Source: Levilactobacillus suantsaii
Lineage (GTDB): Bacteria > Bacillota > Bacilli > Lactobacillales > Lactobacillaceae
Reading direction: 5' to 3'
DNA length: 36,476 nt
Assembly (NCBI RefSeq): GCF_004115745.1
Contig: NZ_QXIL01000022.1
Location: 1 to 36,476 of the forward strand
This document shows positions 7,744-15,968 of the stretch, piece by piece (the stretch's first letter is position 1; every line of letters starts with the position of its first letter). The notes under the pieces are model-generated. The model searched no databases, was not told where the DNA came from, and saw only the letters and a program-made list of their open reading frames with translations. The position numbers and the translations under genes are program-made.

Positions 7744-9366
7744 GTGTCTGATAACTCTGTAAAAAAGCACAAGTTGATCCAATACGCCAACGGGCGGTCA
7801 TTGGAAGAAATCAACGGTACCGTTAAAGTTCCACGCAACATTGGCTTCTGGAAAGCCCTCTTCATGTACTCCGGTCCTGGCGCCTTAGTCGCGGTCGGTT
7901 ACATGGACCCAGGTAACTGGTCCACGTCAATTACCGGTGGGCAAAACTTCCAATACCTGCTGATGTCCGTCATCTTGATCTCAAGTTTAGTCGCGATGTT
8001 ACTTCAATACATGGCCGCCAAACTTGGTATCGTGAGTCAAATGGACTTAGCTCAGGCGATTCGCGCCCGAACCAGTAAAGCGTTAGGCATTGTCTTATGG
8101 ATTATGACCGAATTAGCCATCATGGCGACCGATATCGCCGAAGTTATTGGTGCGGCGATTGCGTTATATCTATTATTCAATATTCCATTAGTCATCGCCG
8201 TATTTATCACCGTCTTCGATGTTCTGCTCTTGCTCTTGTTGACCAAGATTGGGTTCCGGAAGATCGAAGCCATCGTGGTCTGCTTGATCATGGTGATCTT
8301 AGTCGTCTTCGCTTACGAAGTTGCACTGTCCAACCCGAACTGGGGCGGCGTCTTCGCCGGCTTAGTGCCAACGGGTAAGACGTTTGCTAGCTCACCGGTC
8401 ATCGGGGGTAACAGCCCGCTGCAAGGAGCTTTGGGAATCATTGGGGCGACGGTTATGCCCCACAACTTGTATTTGCATTCAGCGATTTCGCAAACCCGGG
8501 AGATCGACCACACCGACAAGGCAGATATCGCCCGCACGGTCCGGTTCTCCAGCTGGGATTCCAACATTCAGTTGACGTTAGCGTTCTTCGTGAACTCCTT
8601 ACTGTTGATCATGGGGGTTGCCGTCTTCAAGACGGGGGCCGTCAAGGATCCTTCCTTCTTCGGGTTGTTCCAAGCCTTATCTGATACGGCAACCATGAGT
8701 AACGGGGTCTTAGCCGGCGTGGCCAAGACCGGGATCTTATCCATCCTGTTTGCCGTGGCGCTGTTAGCTTCCGGGCAAAACTCCACGATTACCGGGACCT
8801 TAACTGGTCAGGTCATCATGGAAGGATTTGTCCACATGCGGATGCCGCTTTGGTTACGGCGCTTAGTAACCCGATTGATTTCTGTGATTCCAGTGTTGAT
8901 TTGTGTCATGATGACCAGTGGTAAGAGCGCGATTGCTGAACATACAGCGCTGAATACCCTGATGAACAACTCACAAGTCTTCCTGGCGTTTGCGTTGCCA
9001 TTCTCGATGCTACCGTTGTTGATGATGACGGATAGCAAGCTGGAAATGGGTGAGTTCCGCAACACGATGTGGGTGCGGGTCTTAGGTTGGATTTCCGTTG
9101 TTGGGTTGACCTTCTTGAACTTAAAGGGCCTGCCAGACCAAATCGTGGCCTTCTTCGGGGATAACCCATCCGGTGCTGAAACGGACCTGGCTAACGTGAT
9201 TGCTTACGTTCTGATCTTTGCCATCTTGGCCTTATTAGTTTGGACCATCGTGGAACTTCATCAAGGGAACCAAAAGTTGGCTAACCACTTGAAGTCAGAA
9301 GGGAAGGAATCCGTCGTTGATGCCGCTATGGCCGGTAACGCGATCGAAAACCAAGAAGAAAACTAA
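7744..9366 (+). CDS. mntH: NRAMP divalent metal (Mn2+) transporter, copy 2
   Basis: A 540-residue paralog of the upstream transporter, with DPGN at 55-58 and MPHN at 238-241. It starts at GTG 7744 behind AAAGGAG (7727-7733). It has its own promoter with a palindrome that fits MntR, and is followed 12 bases later by a universal stress protein gene, a pairing frequently seen in lactobacilli. The C-terminus (from about residue 460) differs from copy 1 and ends in an acidic tail. Third-position differences between the copies are frequent although the proteins are very similar, so the duplication is not recent, and both copies seem to be under selection. Mn2+ accumulation is important in lactobacilli, where Mn often replaces superoxide dismutase; this is family knowledge, not shown here. 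Confidence 0.94.
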   Translation: MSDNSVKKHKLIQYANGRSLEEINGTVKVPRNIGFWKALFMYSGPGALVAVGYMDPGNWSTSITGGQNFQYLLMSVILISSLVAMLLQYMAAKLGIVSQMDLAQAIRARTSKALGIVLWIMTELAIMATDIAEVIGAAIALYLLFNIPLVIAVFITVFDVLLLLLLTKIGFRKIEAIVVCLIMVILVVFAYEVALSNPNWGGVFAGLVPTGKTFASSPVIGGNSPLQGALGIIGATVMPHNLYLHSAISQTREIDHTDKADIARTVRFSSWDSNIQLTLAFFVNSLLLIMGVAVFKTGAVKDPSFFGLFQALSDTATMSNGVLAGVAKTGILSILFAVALLASGQNSTITGTLTGQVIMEGFVHMRMPLWLRRLVTRLISVIPVLICVMMTSGKSAIAEHTALNTLMNNSQVFLAFALPFSMLPLLMMTDSKLEMGEFRNTMWVRVLGWISVVGLTFLNLKGLPDQIVAFFGDNPSGAETDLANVIAYVLIFAILALLVWTIVELHQGNQKLANHLKSEGKESVVDAAMAGNAIENQEEN

Positions 9367-9378
9367 GGGGCGATCTTT

Positions 9379-9810
9379 ATGGCAACCAAGTTTAAACGGA
9401 TTTTAGTCGGTGTTGATGATTCAGCGGATGCTTTGCTAGCGTTCAAGTATGCCCTGCATCAAGCCAAACGTGACGATGCGGAACTGCACATCGTGTCGGT
9501 TTGGGAGAACAACGAGATGAACGTCTACGAAGCCTTGAATAAGGATTTCATCCACGGGGAACGTCAAGCGCTGGAGGATCATATCCAGGACTATCTGAAG
9601 CAAGCGAAAGATGCCGGTCTCACCAAAGTTCACGCGTTGGTCGCGGACGGGGAACCTGGGGAAACCATCGTTAAAGATGTGATTCCGCACGTTAAACCAG
9701 ATTTGTTAATCATCGGTTCCGAAGCCAAAAAGGGCGTGCGGCGCCACTTCGGGAGCCAAGCGGCCTATATGGCCAAGTATTCACCGATTTCGGTGTTGGT
9801 CATTCGGTAA
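9379..9810 (+). CDS. universal stress protein, UspA family
   Basis: A 143-residue single Usp domain. The N-terminal ILVGVDDSADALLAF (residues 8-22) is the first strand with the nucleotide-binding Asp, and the C-terminal IIGSEAKKG...GSQA segment corresponds to the G-2x-G-9x-G-(S/T) ATP loop in altered form. It lies 12 bases downstream of mntH copy 2 with no terminator between, so it is very likely cotranscribed and induced under the same metal-limited or stress conditions. The biochemical role of such proteins is poorly defined. Confidence 0.9.
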   Translation: MATKFKRILVGVDDSADALLAFKYALHQAKRDDAELHIVSVWENNEMNVYEALNKDFIHGERQALEDHIQDYLKQAKDAGLTKVHALVADGEPGETIVKDVIPHVKPDLLIIGSEAKKGVRRHFGSQAAYMAKYSPISVLVIR

Positions 9811-9812
9811 CG

Positions 9813-9898
9813 TGGTATAATCAAGGTAAATTGAATCAGTAACACTTGTGGCGGTCTAAGTCATGTCTGAGAGGACATGGCATAGGCCGCCATTTTTT
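9813..9898 (+). ncRNA. terminator hairpin with its own extended -10: small RNA or attenuator
   Basis: Directly after the uspA stop, TGGTATAAT (9813-9821) is a consensus extended -10 promoter. About 30 bases downstream a long imperfect stem (left arm from about 9850, right arm to about 9891, outer pairs TGGCGGTCT/AGGCCGCCA) precedes T7. The hairpin terminates uspA. Together with the promoter it could produce an RNA of about 70 nt, or control readthrough into the cation transporter at 9942. The terminator part is secure; the RNA is speculative. Confidence 0.45.
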
Positions 9899-9941
9899 TA
9901 AATGACCGGTAGCATCACCGGGTAAAAAGGGGATTATCAAT

Positions 9942-10571
9942 ATGCAAACAGCACCGAAAACCGCGTTTCAACGCGGGTTACATATCGAGTATTTTTCAAC
10001 GGCTTGGATGACCTTCGAGTTTCTGGTGGGCTTCAGTTCCGGCGTCAAGGCGGGGTCCATCTTACTGATTGCCTTTGGGTTGGACAGCTTCTTAGAGATC
10101 ATCTCGGGCAGCACGTTGATCTGGCGGTTACGTAAATCGGTCGCGGGCACGGCCAGTGACCAGGAGATTCAACGCGCCGAACAACGCTCGTCATTGATTG
10201 TGGGAACGGTGTTACTCCTGTTGGCGGTCTACGTGGTGGGCGTGTCGGTCTATAACCTCCTGACGCACCAGCAAGCGAACAGCAGTTGGTCGGGAATGGC
10301 GATTGCCGTGGCTTCGGTCATCTTGATGCCACTTTTGACCTGGGGCAAACGCAAAATCGGTCACCGGGTCCACTCGGCCGCGCTGATTGAAGACGGGATG
10401 TGTAACATCACCTGCGCCTACATGGCGGCCACGGTCCTAATCGGGGCCGTGCTCACGGCGGCCTTTGGCTGGTGGTGGGCCGATTCCGTGGCGGCCTTAG
10501 TCTTAGTCTACTTCATTGCCAGCGAGGGTTGGGAAGCCTTCCAGAACGGTCGGGGCAAGGGCGCCGATTGA
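9942..10571 (+). CDS. CDF-like cation transporter
   Basis: A 209-residue membrane protein with about five or six hydrophobic segments. The segment IAFGLDSFLEIISG (near residues 45-58) and the HSAALIEDGMCN segment (near 143-154) resemble the two metal-site helices (TM2 and TM5) of cation diffusion facilitators, and WWADSVAALVL fits TM6. The C-terminal cytoplasmic domain of full-length CDF proteins is absent, so this is a short, membrane-only form. The location next to two manganese importers suggests a role in metal balance, but whether it exports Mn, Zn or Fe cannot be read from the sequence. Start ATG 9942 follows an AAAAGGGG ribosome site. Confidence 0.7.
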   Translation: MQTAPKTAFQRGLHIEYFSTAWMTFEFLVGFSSGVKAGSILLIAFGLDSFLEIISGSTLIWRLRKSVAGTASDQEIQRAEQRSSLIVGTVLLLLAVYVVGVSVYNLLTHQQANSSWSGMAIAVASVILMPLLTWGKRKIGHRVHSAALIEDGMCNITCAYMAATVLIGAVLTAAFGWWWADSVAALVLVYFIASEGWEAFQNGRGKGAD

Positions 10572-10586
10572 TTAACAGAACGCAAA

Positions 10587-10624
10587 AAAACTGCCGCTTC
10601 GCCCACACGGGAAGCGGCAGTTTT
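10587..10624. terminator. bidirectional terminator
   Basis: A perfect 14-bp stem (10587-10600 with 10611-10624) with A and T tails lies between the convergent CDF-like gene and guaC. Confidence 0.92.
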
Positions 10625-10634
10625 AGGCATGAGT

Positions 10635-11621
10635 TTAGTAATTGTCACCGTTCATGATCGAGTTCTTGACGACCACGTAGTCGACGGTGCGGATGTCGAG
10701 TAACGTCCGGCCACCGGCGTAGGAAATCGAGGACTGCAGGTCCTGACGAATCTCTTGGAGGGTGTCGGCGAGGTCCCCACGATACGGGACCAGCATCTGC
10801 TTGCCCTCGACGTTGCGATAGGCGCCCTTTTGCTTCTCGGACGCCGAGCCCCAGTACTGTTTGTAGACCCGACCGTCGATGGTCAGCTTATTACCGGGGG
10901 ACTGTTCGTGCCCGGCAAGCATCGAGCCAATCATGACCATGCTGGCACCGAAGCGAATCGACTTGGCGATGTCGCCATTGTAGCGGATCCCCCCGTCGGC
11001 CACCAGTGGTTTGCGGGCGGCTTTGGCACACAACCGTAAGGCCGCAAGTTGCCAGCCGCCGGTCCCAAAACCGGTCTTGAGCTTGGTGATGCAGGCCTTG
11101 CCAGGGCCGATACCGACCTTGGTGGCATCGGCGCCCGCGTTTTCCAGTTCGCGGACGGCTTCGGGCGTGCCGACGTTACCGGCGATGACGAAGCTGTCGG
11201 GGAGGGTCGCCTTGATCTTTTTGATCATCTGAATCACCGAATCGGCGTGCCCGTGGGCGATGTCGATGGTGATGTATTCCGGCGTGAGGTTGGCCGCGGC
11301 GAGTTCGTCGATGAAGGCGTGCTCGTTGGGCTTGACGCCGACGCTGATGGAAGCGAACAGGTGCTTGGCGTGCATCCGTTCGATGAAACCCCGGCGGTTT
11401 TGGGGCTGGAACCGGTGCATCACGTAGAAGTAATCGTTTTGCGCCAGCCAGACGGCGAGGTCCTCGTTGATGACGGTCTCCATGTTGGCTGGAACCACGG
11501 GAATCTTGAATTTGCGGCCGCCGAAGGTAATACTTGGGTCGTCTTCGGACCGGCTATCGAGGATACATTTATTGGGAATCAATTGGATATCTTCGTAATC
11601 GAAGACTTCAGATGGGTGCAT
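10635..11621 (-). CDS. guaC: GMP reductase
   Basis: Reductively deaminates GMP to IMP with NADPH, returning guanine nucleotides to the common purine pool. The 328-residue TIM-barrel protein has the IMPDH/GMPR signature [11 protein letters not shown] with the catalytic Cys at 177, and [17 protein letters not shown] as the phosphate-binding segment. It lacks the CBS insert of IMP dehydrogenase, and its length fits GuaC. It starts at ATG 11621 with an upstream AGGAGCTGA ribosome site, 25 bases after purA, so the two are an operon: GMP to IMP by GuaC, then IMP to adenylosuccinate by PurA. Confidence 0.95.
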   Translation of the reverse strand: MHPSEVFDYEDIQLIPNKCILDSRSEDDPSITFGGRKFKIPVVPANMETVINEDLAVWLAQNDYFYVMHRFQPQNRRGFIERMHAKHLFASISVGVKPNEHAFIDELAAANLTPEYITIDIAHGHADSVIQMIKKIKATLPDSFVIAGNVGTPEAVRELENAGADATKVGIGPGKACITKLKTGFGTGGWQLAALRLCAKAARKPLVADGGIRYNGDIAKSIRFGASMVMIGSMLAGHEQSPGNKLTIDGRVYKQYWGSASEKQKGAYRNVEGKQMLVPYRGDLADTLQEIRQDLQSSISYAGGRTLLDIRTVDYVVVKNSIMNGDNY

Positions 11622-11646
11622 CGAGGTCAGCTCCTATTTCTTAAAA

Positions 11647-12930
11647 TTAGTCCCAGATGGGTTCTAAAACGTTGGTTTGGTCACGGTCGGGTCCGACAGA
11701 GAAGGTCGCGACCGGCACACCGACCAAATCGGCCAGGTGTTGCACGTAGTTGCGGGCATTTTCCGGCAGGTCCGCTAAGGTCTTGCAGTGGGTGATGTCT
11801 TCGTCCCAGCCGGGCAGCTCGTCGTAAACGGGCTGGCAAGCCGAGAGGTCCTTCAAGCTGGCCGGGTTGTGGGTGATGGTTTCGCCGTTCAACTGGTAGG
11901 CCTTGCAGATTTTCACGGTCTTGAGGCCGGTCAAGACGTCGAGGCAGTTCAACGACAAATGCGTCAAGCCGGACACGCGGGCGGCGTGGCGAAGAACGAC
12001 ACTGTCGAACCAGCCGATGCGCCGCGGCCGCTTAGTGACCGTGCCGTATTCGTGGCCGGTCTCCCGGATGGTGTCACCGATTTCGTCGTGGAGTTCGGTC
12101 GGGAAGGGCCCGTCACCGACACGGGACGTGTAGGCTTTGCAGACCCCCACGACCTGGTCGATCTTGGTCGGGCCGACGCCGGAACCGATGGTCACGCCCC
12201 CGGCGACGGGGTTCGACGAAGTGACGAACGGGTAGGTCCCGTGGTCGATGTCGAGCATGACACCTTGCGCGCCTTCGAAGAGGACGTTCTTGCCGGCGTC
12301 GATGGCGTCATTGATCAGCACCGACGTGTCGGTGACGTGGGCCTTTAATTGCTGGCCGTATTGGTAGTAGGTTTCGAAAATATCGTCAAAATTCAGGGGT
12401 TGTTCGTCGTAGAGTTTGACGAACAACTCATTTTTTTCGGCCAAGTTTTGCTTTAATTTAGCCGCGAAGGTGTCGCGTTCTAAGAGATCAGCCACGCGGA
12501 TACCGACCCGTTCGGCTTTGTCCATGTAAGCCGGGCCGATACCCTTGTTGGTGGTCCCAATCTTGTTGGTTTTGGTTTTTTCTTGGCATTTATCCAAGAG
12601 AATATGGTACGGCAGGATGACGTGGGCCCGGTCGGAAATCCGCAGATTGTCCGTGGCCACGCCGTTATCTTTGAGGTACTGAAGTTCTTCCACTAATGAC
12701 TTGGGATTCAAAACGACACCGTTTCCAATCACGCTGGTCTTATCTGCGTAGAAGATCCCCGAAGGAATCAAGCGTAGTTTGAACGTTTGGTCGTTGAAGA
12801 CGATGGTATGGCCGGCGTTGTCGCCGCCTTGGTAGCGCGCGATAACTTCCGCTTTCTCACTTAAAAAATCAGTGATTTTCCCCTTACCTTCATCGCCCCA
12901 TTGACTCCCAACTACTACTGTTGATGACAT
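11647..12930 (-). CDS. purA: adenylosuccinate synthetase
   Basis: Uses GTP and aspartate to convert IMP to adenylosuccinate, the committed step to AMP. The 427-residue protein has the [11 protein letters not shown] loop at residues 8-18, with catalytic Asp13, and the GHTIVF segment near 41-46 with catalytic His, plus the [10 protein letters not shown] signature and the [14 protein letters not shown] region. It is first gene of the purA-guaC unit. A minus-strand promoter is readable at TTGCTT (13012-13007) and TAAATT (12989-12984) with a 17-base spacer that contains a CCGAAC PurBox-like core, suggesting PurR control. It is divergent from purB, the next enzyme in the pathway. Confidence 0.97.
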   Translation of the reverse strand: MSSTVVVGSQWGDEGKGKITDFLSEKAEVIARYQGGDNAGHTIVFNDQTFKLRLIPSGIFYADKTSVIGNGVVLNPKSLVEELQYLKDNGVATDNLRISDRAHVILPYHILLDKCQEKTKTNKIGTTNKGIGPAYMDKAERVGIRVADLLERDTFAAKLKQNLAEKNELFVKLYDEQPLNFDDIFETYYQYGQQLKAHVTDTSVLINDAIDAGKNVLFEGAQGVMLDIDHGTYPFVTSSNPVAGGVTIGSGVGPTKIDQVVGVCKAYTSRVGDGPFPTELHDEIGDTIRETGHEYGTVTKRPRRIGWFDSVVLRHAARVSGLTHLSLNCLDVLTGLKTVKICKAYQLNGETITHNPASLKDLSACQPVYDELPGWDEDITHCKTLADLPENARNYVQHLADLVGVPVATFSVGPDRDQTNVLEPIWD

Positions 12931-12961
12931 AACAACACCTCATCGATTTATTTTTTGCTAA

Positions 12962-13026
12962 GCCGAACGACCCAGCAAGAAATAATTTACCACGTTCGGA
13001 AATAAAAAGCAAGTTAAAAACGAACG
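12962..13026. promoter_or_regulatory. PurR-box-like sites between purA and purB
   Basis: CCGAACGA (12963-12970), the inverted core CGTTCGGA (12993-13000) and ACGAACG (13020-13026) match the CCGAAC core of Gram-positive PurBoxes. The middle one lies inside the likely purA promoter. A further GTTCGT (13169-13174) lies in the purB leader. Binding of PurR is an inference from the core motif and the pathway. Confidence 0.4.
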
Positions 13027-13125
13027 ATTGTTAAACTATGTGAGTTAATATTCTATTTATTAGGGGTAGAAACTGATTATGGGCGCACATAAGTCGCTAA
13101 TATGACCCATTTTTAGGATAATCTA

Positions 13126-13134
13126 TGATATAAT
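13126..13134 (+). promoter_or_regulatory. extended -10 promoter of purB
   Basis: TGATATAAT is a consensus extended -10. It predicts a start near 13141 and a leader of about 60 bases before purB. No good -35 is needed or seen. Confidence 0.55.
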
Positions 13135-13202
13135 AGGTCGCGGAGATTAACCGAAGATTTTAAACAATGTTCGTCCTTTACTACCAACAAGGGGGAAACA
13201 CC

Positions 13203-14498
13203 ATGTTATCACGTTACACGCGCCCGGAGATGGGGCGCATCTGGTCGTTACAGAACCAATACGCATCCTGGTTGGCCGTCGAAATCGCCATCGATGAGGC
13301 TTGGGCCAAGTTGGGCGAGGTCCCAGTGGAAGATGCAAAAAAGATTCGCGAACACGCTGCTTTTGATGTCGATAAAATTGCCGAGATCGAAGCGGTGACC
13401 CACCATGACGTGGTCGCCTTTACCCGCAACGTTTCGGCGTCCTTGGGCCCGGAACGTAAATGGATTCACTTTGGCGTCACCAGTACCGACGTGGTCGACA
13501 CCGCCCAGGGCTACCGGCTGAAACAAGCCAATGCGCAGTTGCGCCAGGGCATCGTGACTTTGATTGGCACGCTCAAACAGATGGCTCTGACCTATAAGGA
13601 CACGGTGATGATTGGCCGGACCCACGGGGTGCAGGCCGAACCGACCACCTTTGGGCTGAAAATTGCCCGCTGGTACGCGGAAATGCAACGGAATTTGGCC
13701 CGGTTCGACCGGGCAGCCAAGGGCGTCGAGACCGGGAAAATCAGTGGGGCCGTGGGCACCTTCGCGAACGTCCCGCCAGAGGTCGAAGCCTACGTGTGTG
13801 ACCAACTAGGCATCACGGCTCAGCCGATTGCCAGTCAGGTCCTACCGCGGGACTTACATGCCGATTACATCGCCACGTTAGCGTTGATTGGGACCAGCAT
13901 CGAAGAATTTGCCACGGAGATTCGTAGTCTCCAGCGTTCGGAGATTCACGAGGTGGAGGAACACTTCAATCCCGGACAAAAGGGGTCTTCGGCGATGCCA
14001 CATAAGCGTAACCCGATTGGTTCGGAAAACGTGACGGGTCTGGCGCGGGTCCTACGGGGCAACGTCATCACGGCCTACGAAAACGTGAGTCTCTGGCACG
14101 AACGCGACATTTCTCACTCGTCAGCCGAACGGATCATCTTGCCGGAAAGCACCACGTTACTGGACTACATGCTGTACCGCTTCAACCGGATTTTGTCGTC
14201 GTTGGACGTTTTCCCGGAGACCATGAAGGCCAACATGGGCCGGACCTACGGCTTGATTTATAGTCAACGACTCTTATTGAAGTTAATTGAAGCGGGGATG
14301 AGCCGCGAAGACGCCTATGACTTGGTCCAGCCATTAACGGCCCAGGCTTGGGACGAACAGACCCAATTCCGACCACTGGTGGAAGCCAGCGCGGGAATTC
14401 GTGAACGCTTGACGCCGGATCAGATTGAGGATGCGTTTGATTATCACTATCACCTGAGACGGGGGGATGTGATTTTTAAGCGATTGGGGTTAAAATAG
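13203..14498 (+). CDS. purB: adenylosuccinate lyase
   Basis: Cleaves adenylosuccinate to AMP and fumarate, and SAICAR to AICAR, in purine synthesis. The 431-residue protein has the fumarase/aspartase-superfamily signature GSSAMPHKRNP in its flexible catalytic loop (near residues 260-271), the FGVTSTDVVDT block near 87-97 and GRTHGVQAEP near 137-146. ATG 13203 follows CAAGGGGGAAACACC; an in-frame ATG at 13167 would add 12 residues without a ribosome site. Divergent from purA, which makes its substrate. The stop codon is followed within about 70 bases by the CRISPR array. Confidence 0.97.
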   Translation: MLSRYTRPEMGRIWSLQNQYASWLAVEIAIDEAWAKLGEVPVEDAKKIREHAAFDVDKIAEIEAVTHHDVVAFTRNVSASLGPERKWIHFGVTSTDVVDTAQGYRLKQANAQLRQGIVTLIGTLKQMALTYKDTVMIGRTHGVQAEPTTFGLKIARWYAEMQRNLARFDRAAKGVETGKISGAVGTFANVPPEVEAYVCDQLGITAQPIASQVLPRDLHADYIATLALIGTSIEEFATEIRSLQRSEIHEVEEHFNPGQKGSSAMPHKRNPIGSENVTGLARVLRGNVITAYENVSLWHERDISHSSAERIILPESTTLLDYMLYRFNRILSSLDVFPETMKANMGRTYGLIYSQRLLLKLIEAGMSREDAYDLVQPLTAQAWDEQTQFRPLVEASAGIRERLTPDQIEDAFDYHYHLRRGDVIFKRLGLK

Positions 14499-14569
14499 AA
14501 GATAATCGAGTTAACGTAAAACTGGTTTTTTGGAAAATCAAGATGCCGGTATGACGGGATTTGTTTAGT

Positions 14570-14719
14570 GTATTCCCCACGTAGGTGGGGGTGATTCCTG
14601 CTATCGTTAACCAGTTCTTGGATTTGCTTGGTATTCCCCACGTAGGTGGGGGTGATTCTTGATTAGTTTTGGTCATTTTTGGCACCATTAAGTGTTCCCT
14701 ACATGTGTGGGGGTGGTTC
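14570..14719. CRISPR. two-spacer type I-E-like CRISPR array
   Basis: Three 28-bp repeats lie at 14570-14597, 14631-14658 and 14692-14719, with spacers of exactly 33 bp (14598-14630 and 14659-14691), a 61-bp period. The first two repeats are identical; the palindromic core CCCCAC...GTGGGG is typical of type I-E (Ecoli/CASS2) repeats of lactobacilli. The third repeat has several changes, as expected of the trailer end, which places the leader on the purB side. No cas gene is present in the window, so the array is either served in trans or dead. Confidence 0.93.
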
Positions 14720-14884
14720 TCATGAATAATTATATCGATTTGCCAACTAGTTGTATGCCCTTGGACGTTTTGAGTTGAATATAAAGTGTATTGCTCCTGT
14801 ATTTTGGAATGTGCTATTGCGACACGTAATCAGTTGTTCTCTCCAAATTTTGTGATTCTAAACGTGTGAATTGATTTTCTAGTA

Positions 14885-14908
14885 AAGCCGGAATTTCCCG
14901 GCTTTTTT
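14885..14908 (+). terminator. intrinsic terminator downstream of the CRISPR array
   Basis: AAGCCGG (14885-14891) pairs with CCGGCTT (14898-14904) and continues into T6. It would end plus-strand transcripts coming through the array. The 165 bases between the last repeat and this stem hold no recognisable gene. Confidence 0.75.
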
Positions 14909-15025
14909 GATTTATCTTGTTGATTTGGCGTCGAGGATTGATTGAAAAGATTTCATCTAATATGTGTTTTAAACCATTAATGGTAGTGATATTATTGTAG
15001 CTGTACATAAACCGGAGGCGGAAAT

Positions 15026-15445
15026 ATGAAGAAGAATATCGTATTAATCGGCATGGCGATGGTTTCACTTGGGTTAGGATTATCTACGACATCCATTACA
15101 GCTAATGCCAAAGTTTATTCCACACTACCCAAAGCATTGCGGGGTCACTGGAAAAAACATGTTAAATGGGCGCGTGGTTCTAGGGGAGAACGCTACGAAG
15201 TTGCCTATACATATCAAGGATATAAACATTCGTTTTGGACTGGTATGACACAATCTGATACTGAACCTGAAAGTGTTCGATATGTTGTAAGCAAGGGGCA
15301 TGGAATCTATAAAGTACATACTAAAACAACGATGGGTGGTACCAGATATCACATTGATACTTTTAAACGTACTAAGCACACCTTAAGAATTAAAGAGGGC
15401 CATGGCTGGTTGGTTTACAATAGTCGCCACAAAGCTGTTGAATAA
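15026..15445 (+). CDS. small secreted protein of unknown function
   Basis: A 139-residue basic protein with a clear Sec signal peptide: Lys-rich start, hydrophobic core to about residue 23 and a probable cut after ANA at residues 26-28. The mature part opens with STLPKALRGHWKKH, a pattern shared by many small secreted proteins of lactobacilli of unknown role, and is rich in Lys, Arg, His, Tyr and Gly, with no cysteine. It has a good ribosome site (CCGGAGGCGG) and an extended -10 (TGATATTAT, 14987-14995). Its base composition is much more A+T-rich than that of its neighbours and it sits between two CRISPR tracts, so it was probably acquired by transfer. The function is unknown. Confidence 0.8.
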   Translation: MKKNIVLIGMAMVSLGLGLSTTSITANAKVYSTLPKALRGHWKKHVKWARGSRGERYEVAYTYQGYKHSFWTGMTQSDTEPESVRYVVSKGHGIYKVHTKTTMGGTRYHIDTFKRTKHTLRIKEGHGWLVYNSRHKAVE

Positions 15446-15482
15446 TTAGGATATTTATTCTCGTTTAGTTTTATAACGAGTT

Positions 15483-15604
15483 ATCGAGGCGGGGATAATG
15501 GGGATGATTCTTAGATGAATTTATGTCCCTCATAGCGATGCTTGTGTTCCTTACACGTGTAGGAATAATTCTTAGATGAATCCATGTCCCTCATAATAAT
15601 GATT
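15483..15604. CRISPR. decayed CRISPR remnant
   Basis: Two degenerate 28-bp repeats end at 15510 and 15571, exactly 61 bp apart. The copy at 15544-15571 matches the intact repeat at about 17 of 28 positions, mostly transitions, and keeps a palindromic core (CCTTACACGTGTAGG). The copy at 15483-15510 keeps mainly the 3' half (GGGGATGATTC). The 33-bp 'spacers' that follow (15511-15543 and 15572-15604) share TTAGATGAAT..ATGTCCCTCATA, so one unit appears to be a duplication of the other. This is a second, dying array or the far end of the first. Confidence 0.6.
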
Positions 15605-15613
15605 TTTCCCTCA

Positions 15614-15645
15614 AAAAAGACTTGGCCCAATTACCAAGTCTTTTT
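15614..15645. terminator. strong bidirectional terminator
   Basis: A perfect 12-bp stem (15614-15625 with 15634-15645), A-rich on one side and T-rich on the other. It can end the secreted-protein transcript on the plus strand and a possible RNA on the minus strand. Confidence 0.88.
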
Positions 15646-15870
15646 CACGTTCCCAAACAAAAATCCCCCCAGCCTGAGGAAGGCCAGAGGGACATTTCAT
15701 GAGGAGTGAGTTTCTTATGAGGGGAGAAACTCAAAATTGAGGAGTTCGCCAGACCTGAGGATGATCTGACGAGAAAGTCTAAATTCTCTTAGGGGGGAGA
15801 ATTTAAAGGGAATTGGATATAGATTTTGACTAGTAATTGCTATTGGCTAATTACTATGATGTTTACTATA
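15646..15870 (-). ncRNA. candidate minus-strand regulatory RNA with CCUCA loops
   Basis: The region has consecutive stem-loops: about 15672-15684, 15708-15732 (8-bp stem), 15750-15768 and 15781-15804 (8-bp stem). On the plus strand TGAGG(A/G) occurs five times at 15675, 15700, 15718, 15738 and 15756, an 18-25-base period. On the minus strand this is repeated (C/U)CCUCA, complementary to Shine-Dalgarno cores, mostly in loops, and the minus transcript would end at the terminator 15645-15614. The only promoter-like element is a TATAGT at 15870-15865 with a poor -35. No open frame fits. Confidence 0.4.
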
Positions 15871-15968
15871 CCCGCCAGTTGTGACCAGACCAGGAGAAAG
15901 TCGTGACGACTTCTTGACGATTTTATAAAGTAAGTCTAAAGACCTTACTATCCCCTTAAGACTGGTGC

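Noticed and set aside
11049-11795. Long open frame on the plus strand opposite guaC and the purA 3' end
   Set aside because: It mirrors the codon pattern of the real genes on the minus strand and has no ribosome site or recognisable domains.
14450-14688. Minus-strand open frames over the CRISPR repeats
   Set aside because: They translate the CRISPR repeat itself (repeated NHPHLRGEY or ITPTYVGN strings), a known artefact.
15660-15810. CsrA-binding sponge RNA on the plus strand (GGA in hairpin loops)
   Set aside because: CsrA is not generally present in lactobacilli and the terminator geometry favours the minus strand.
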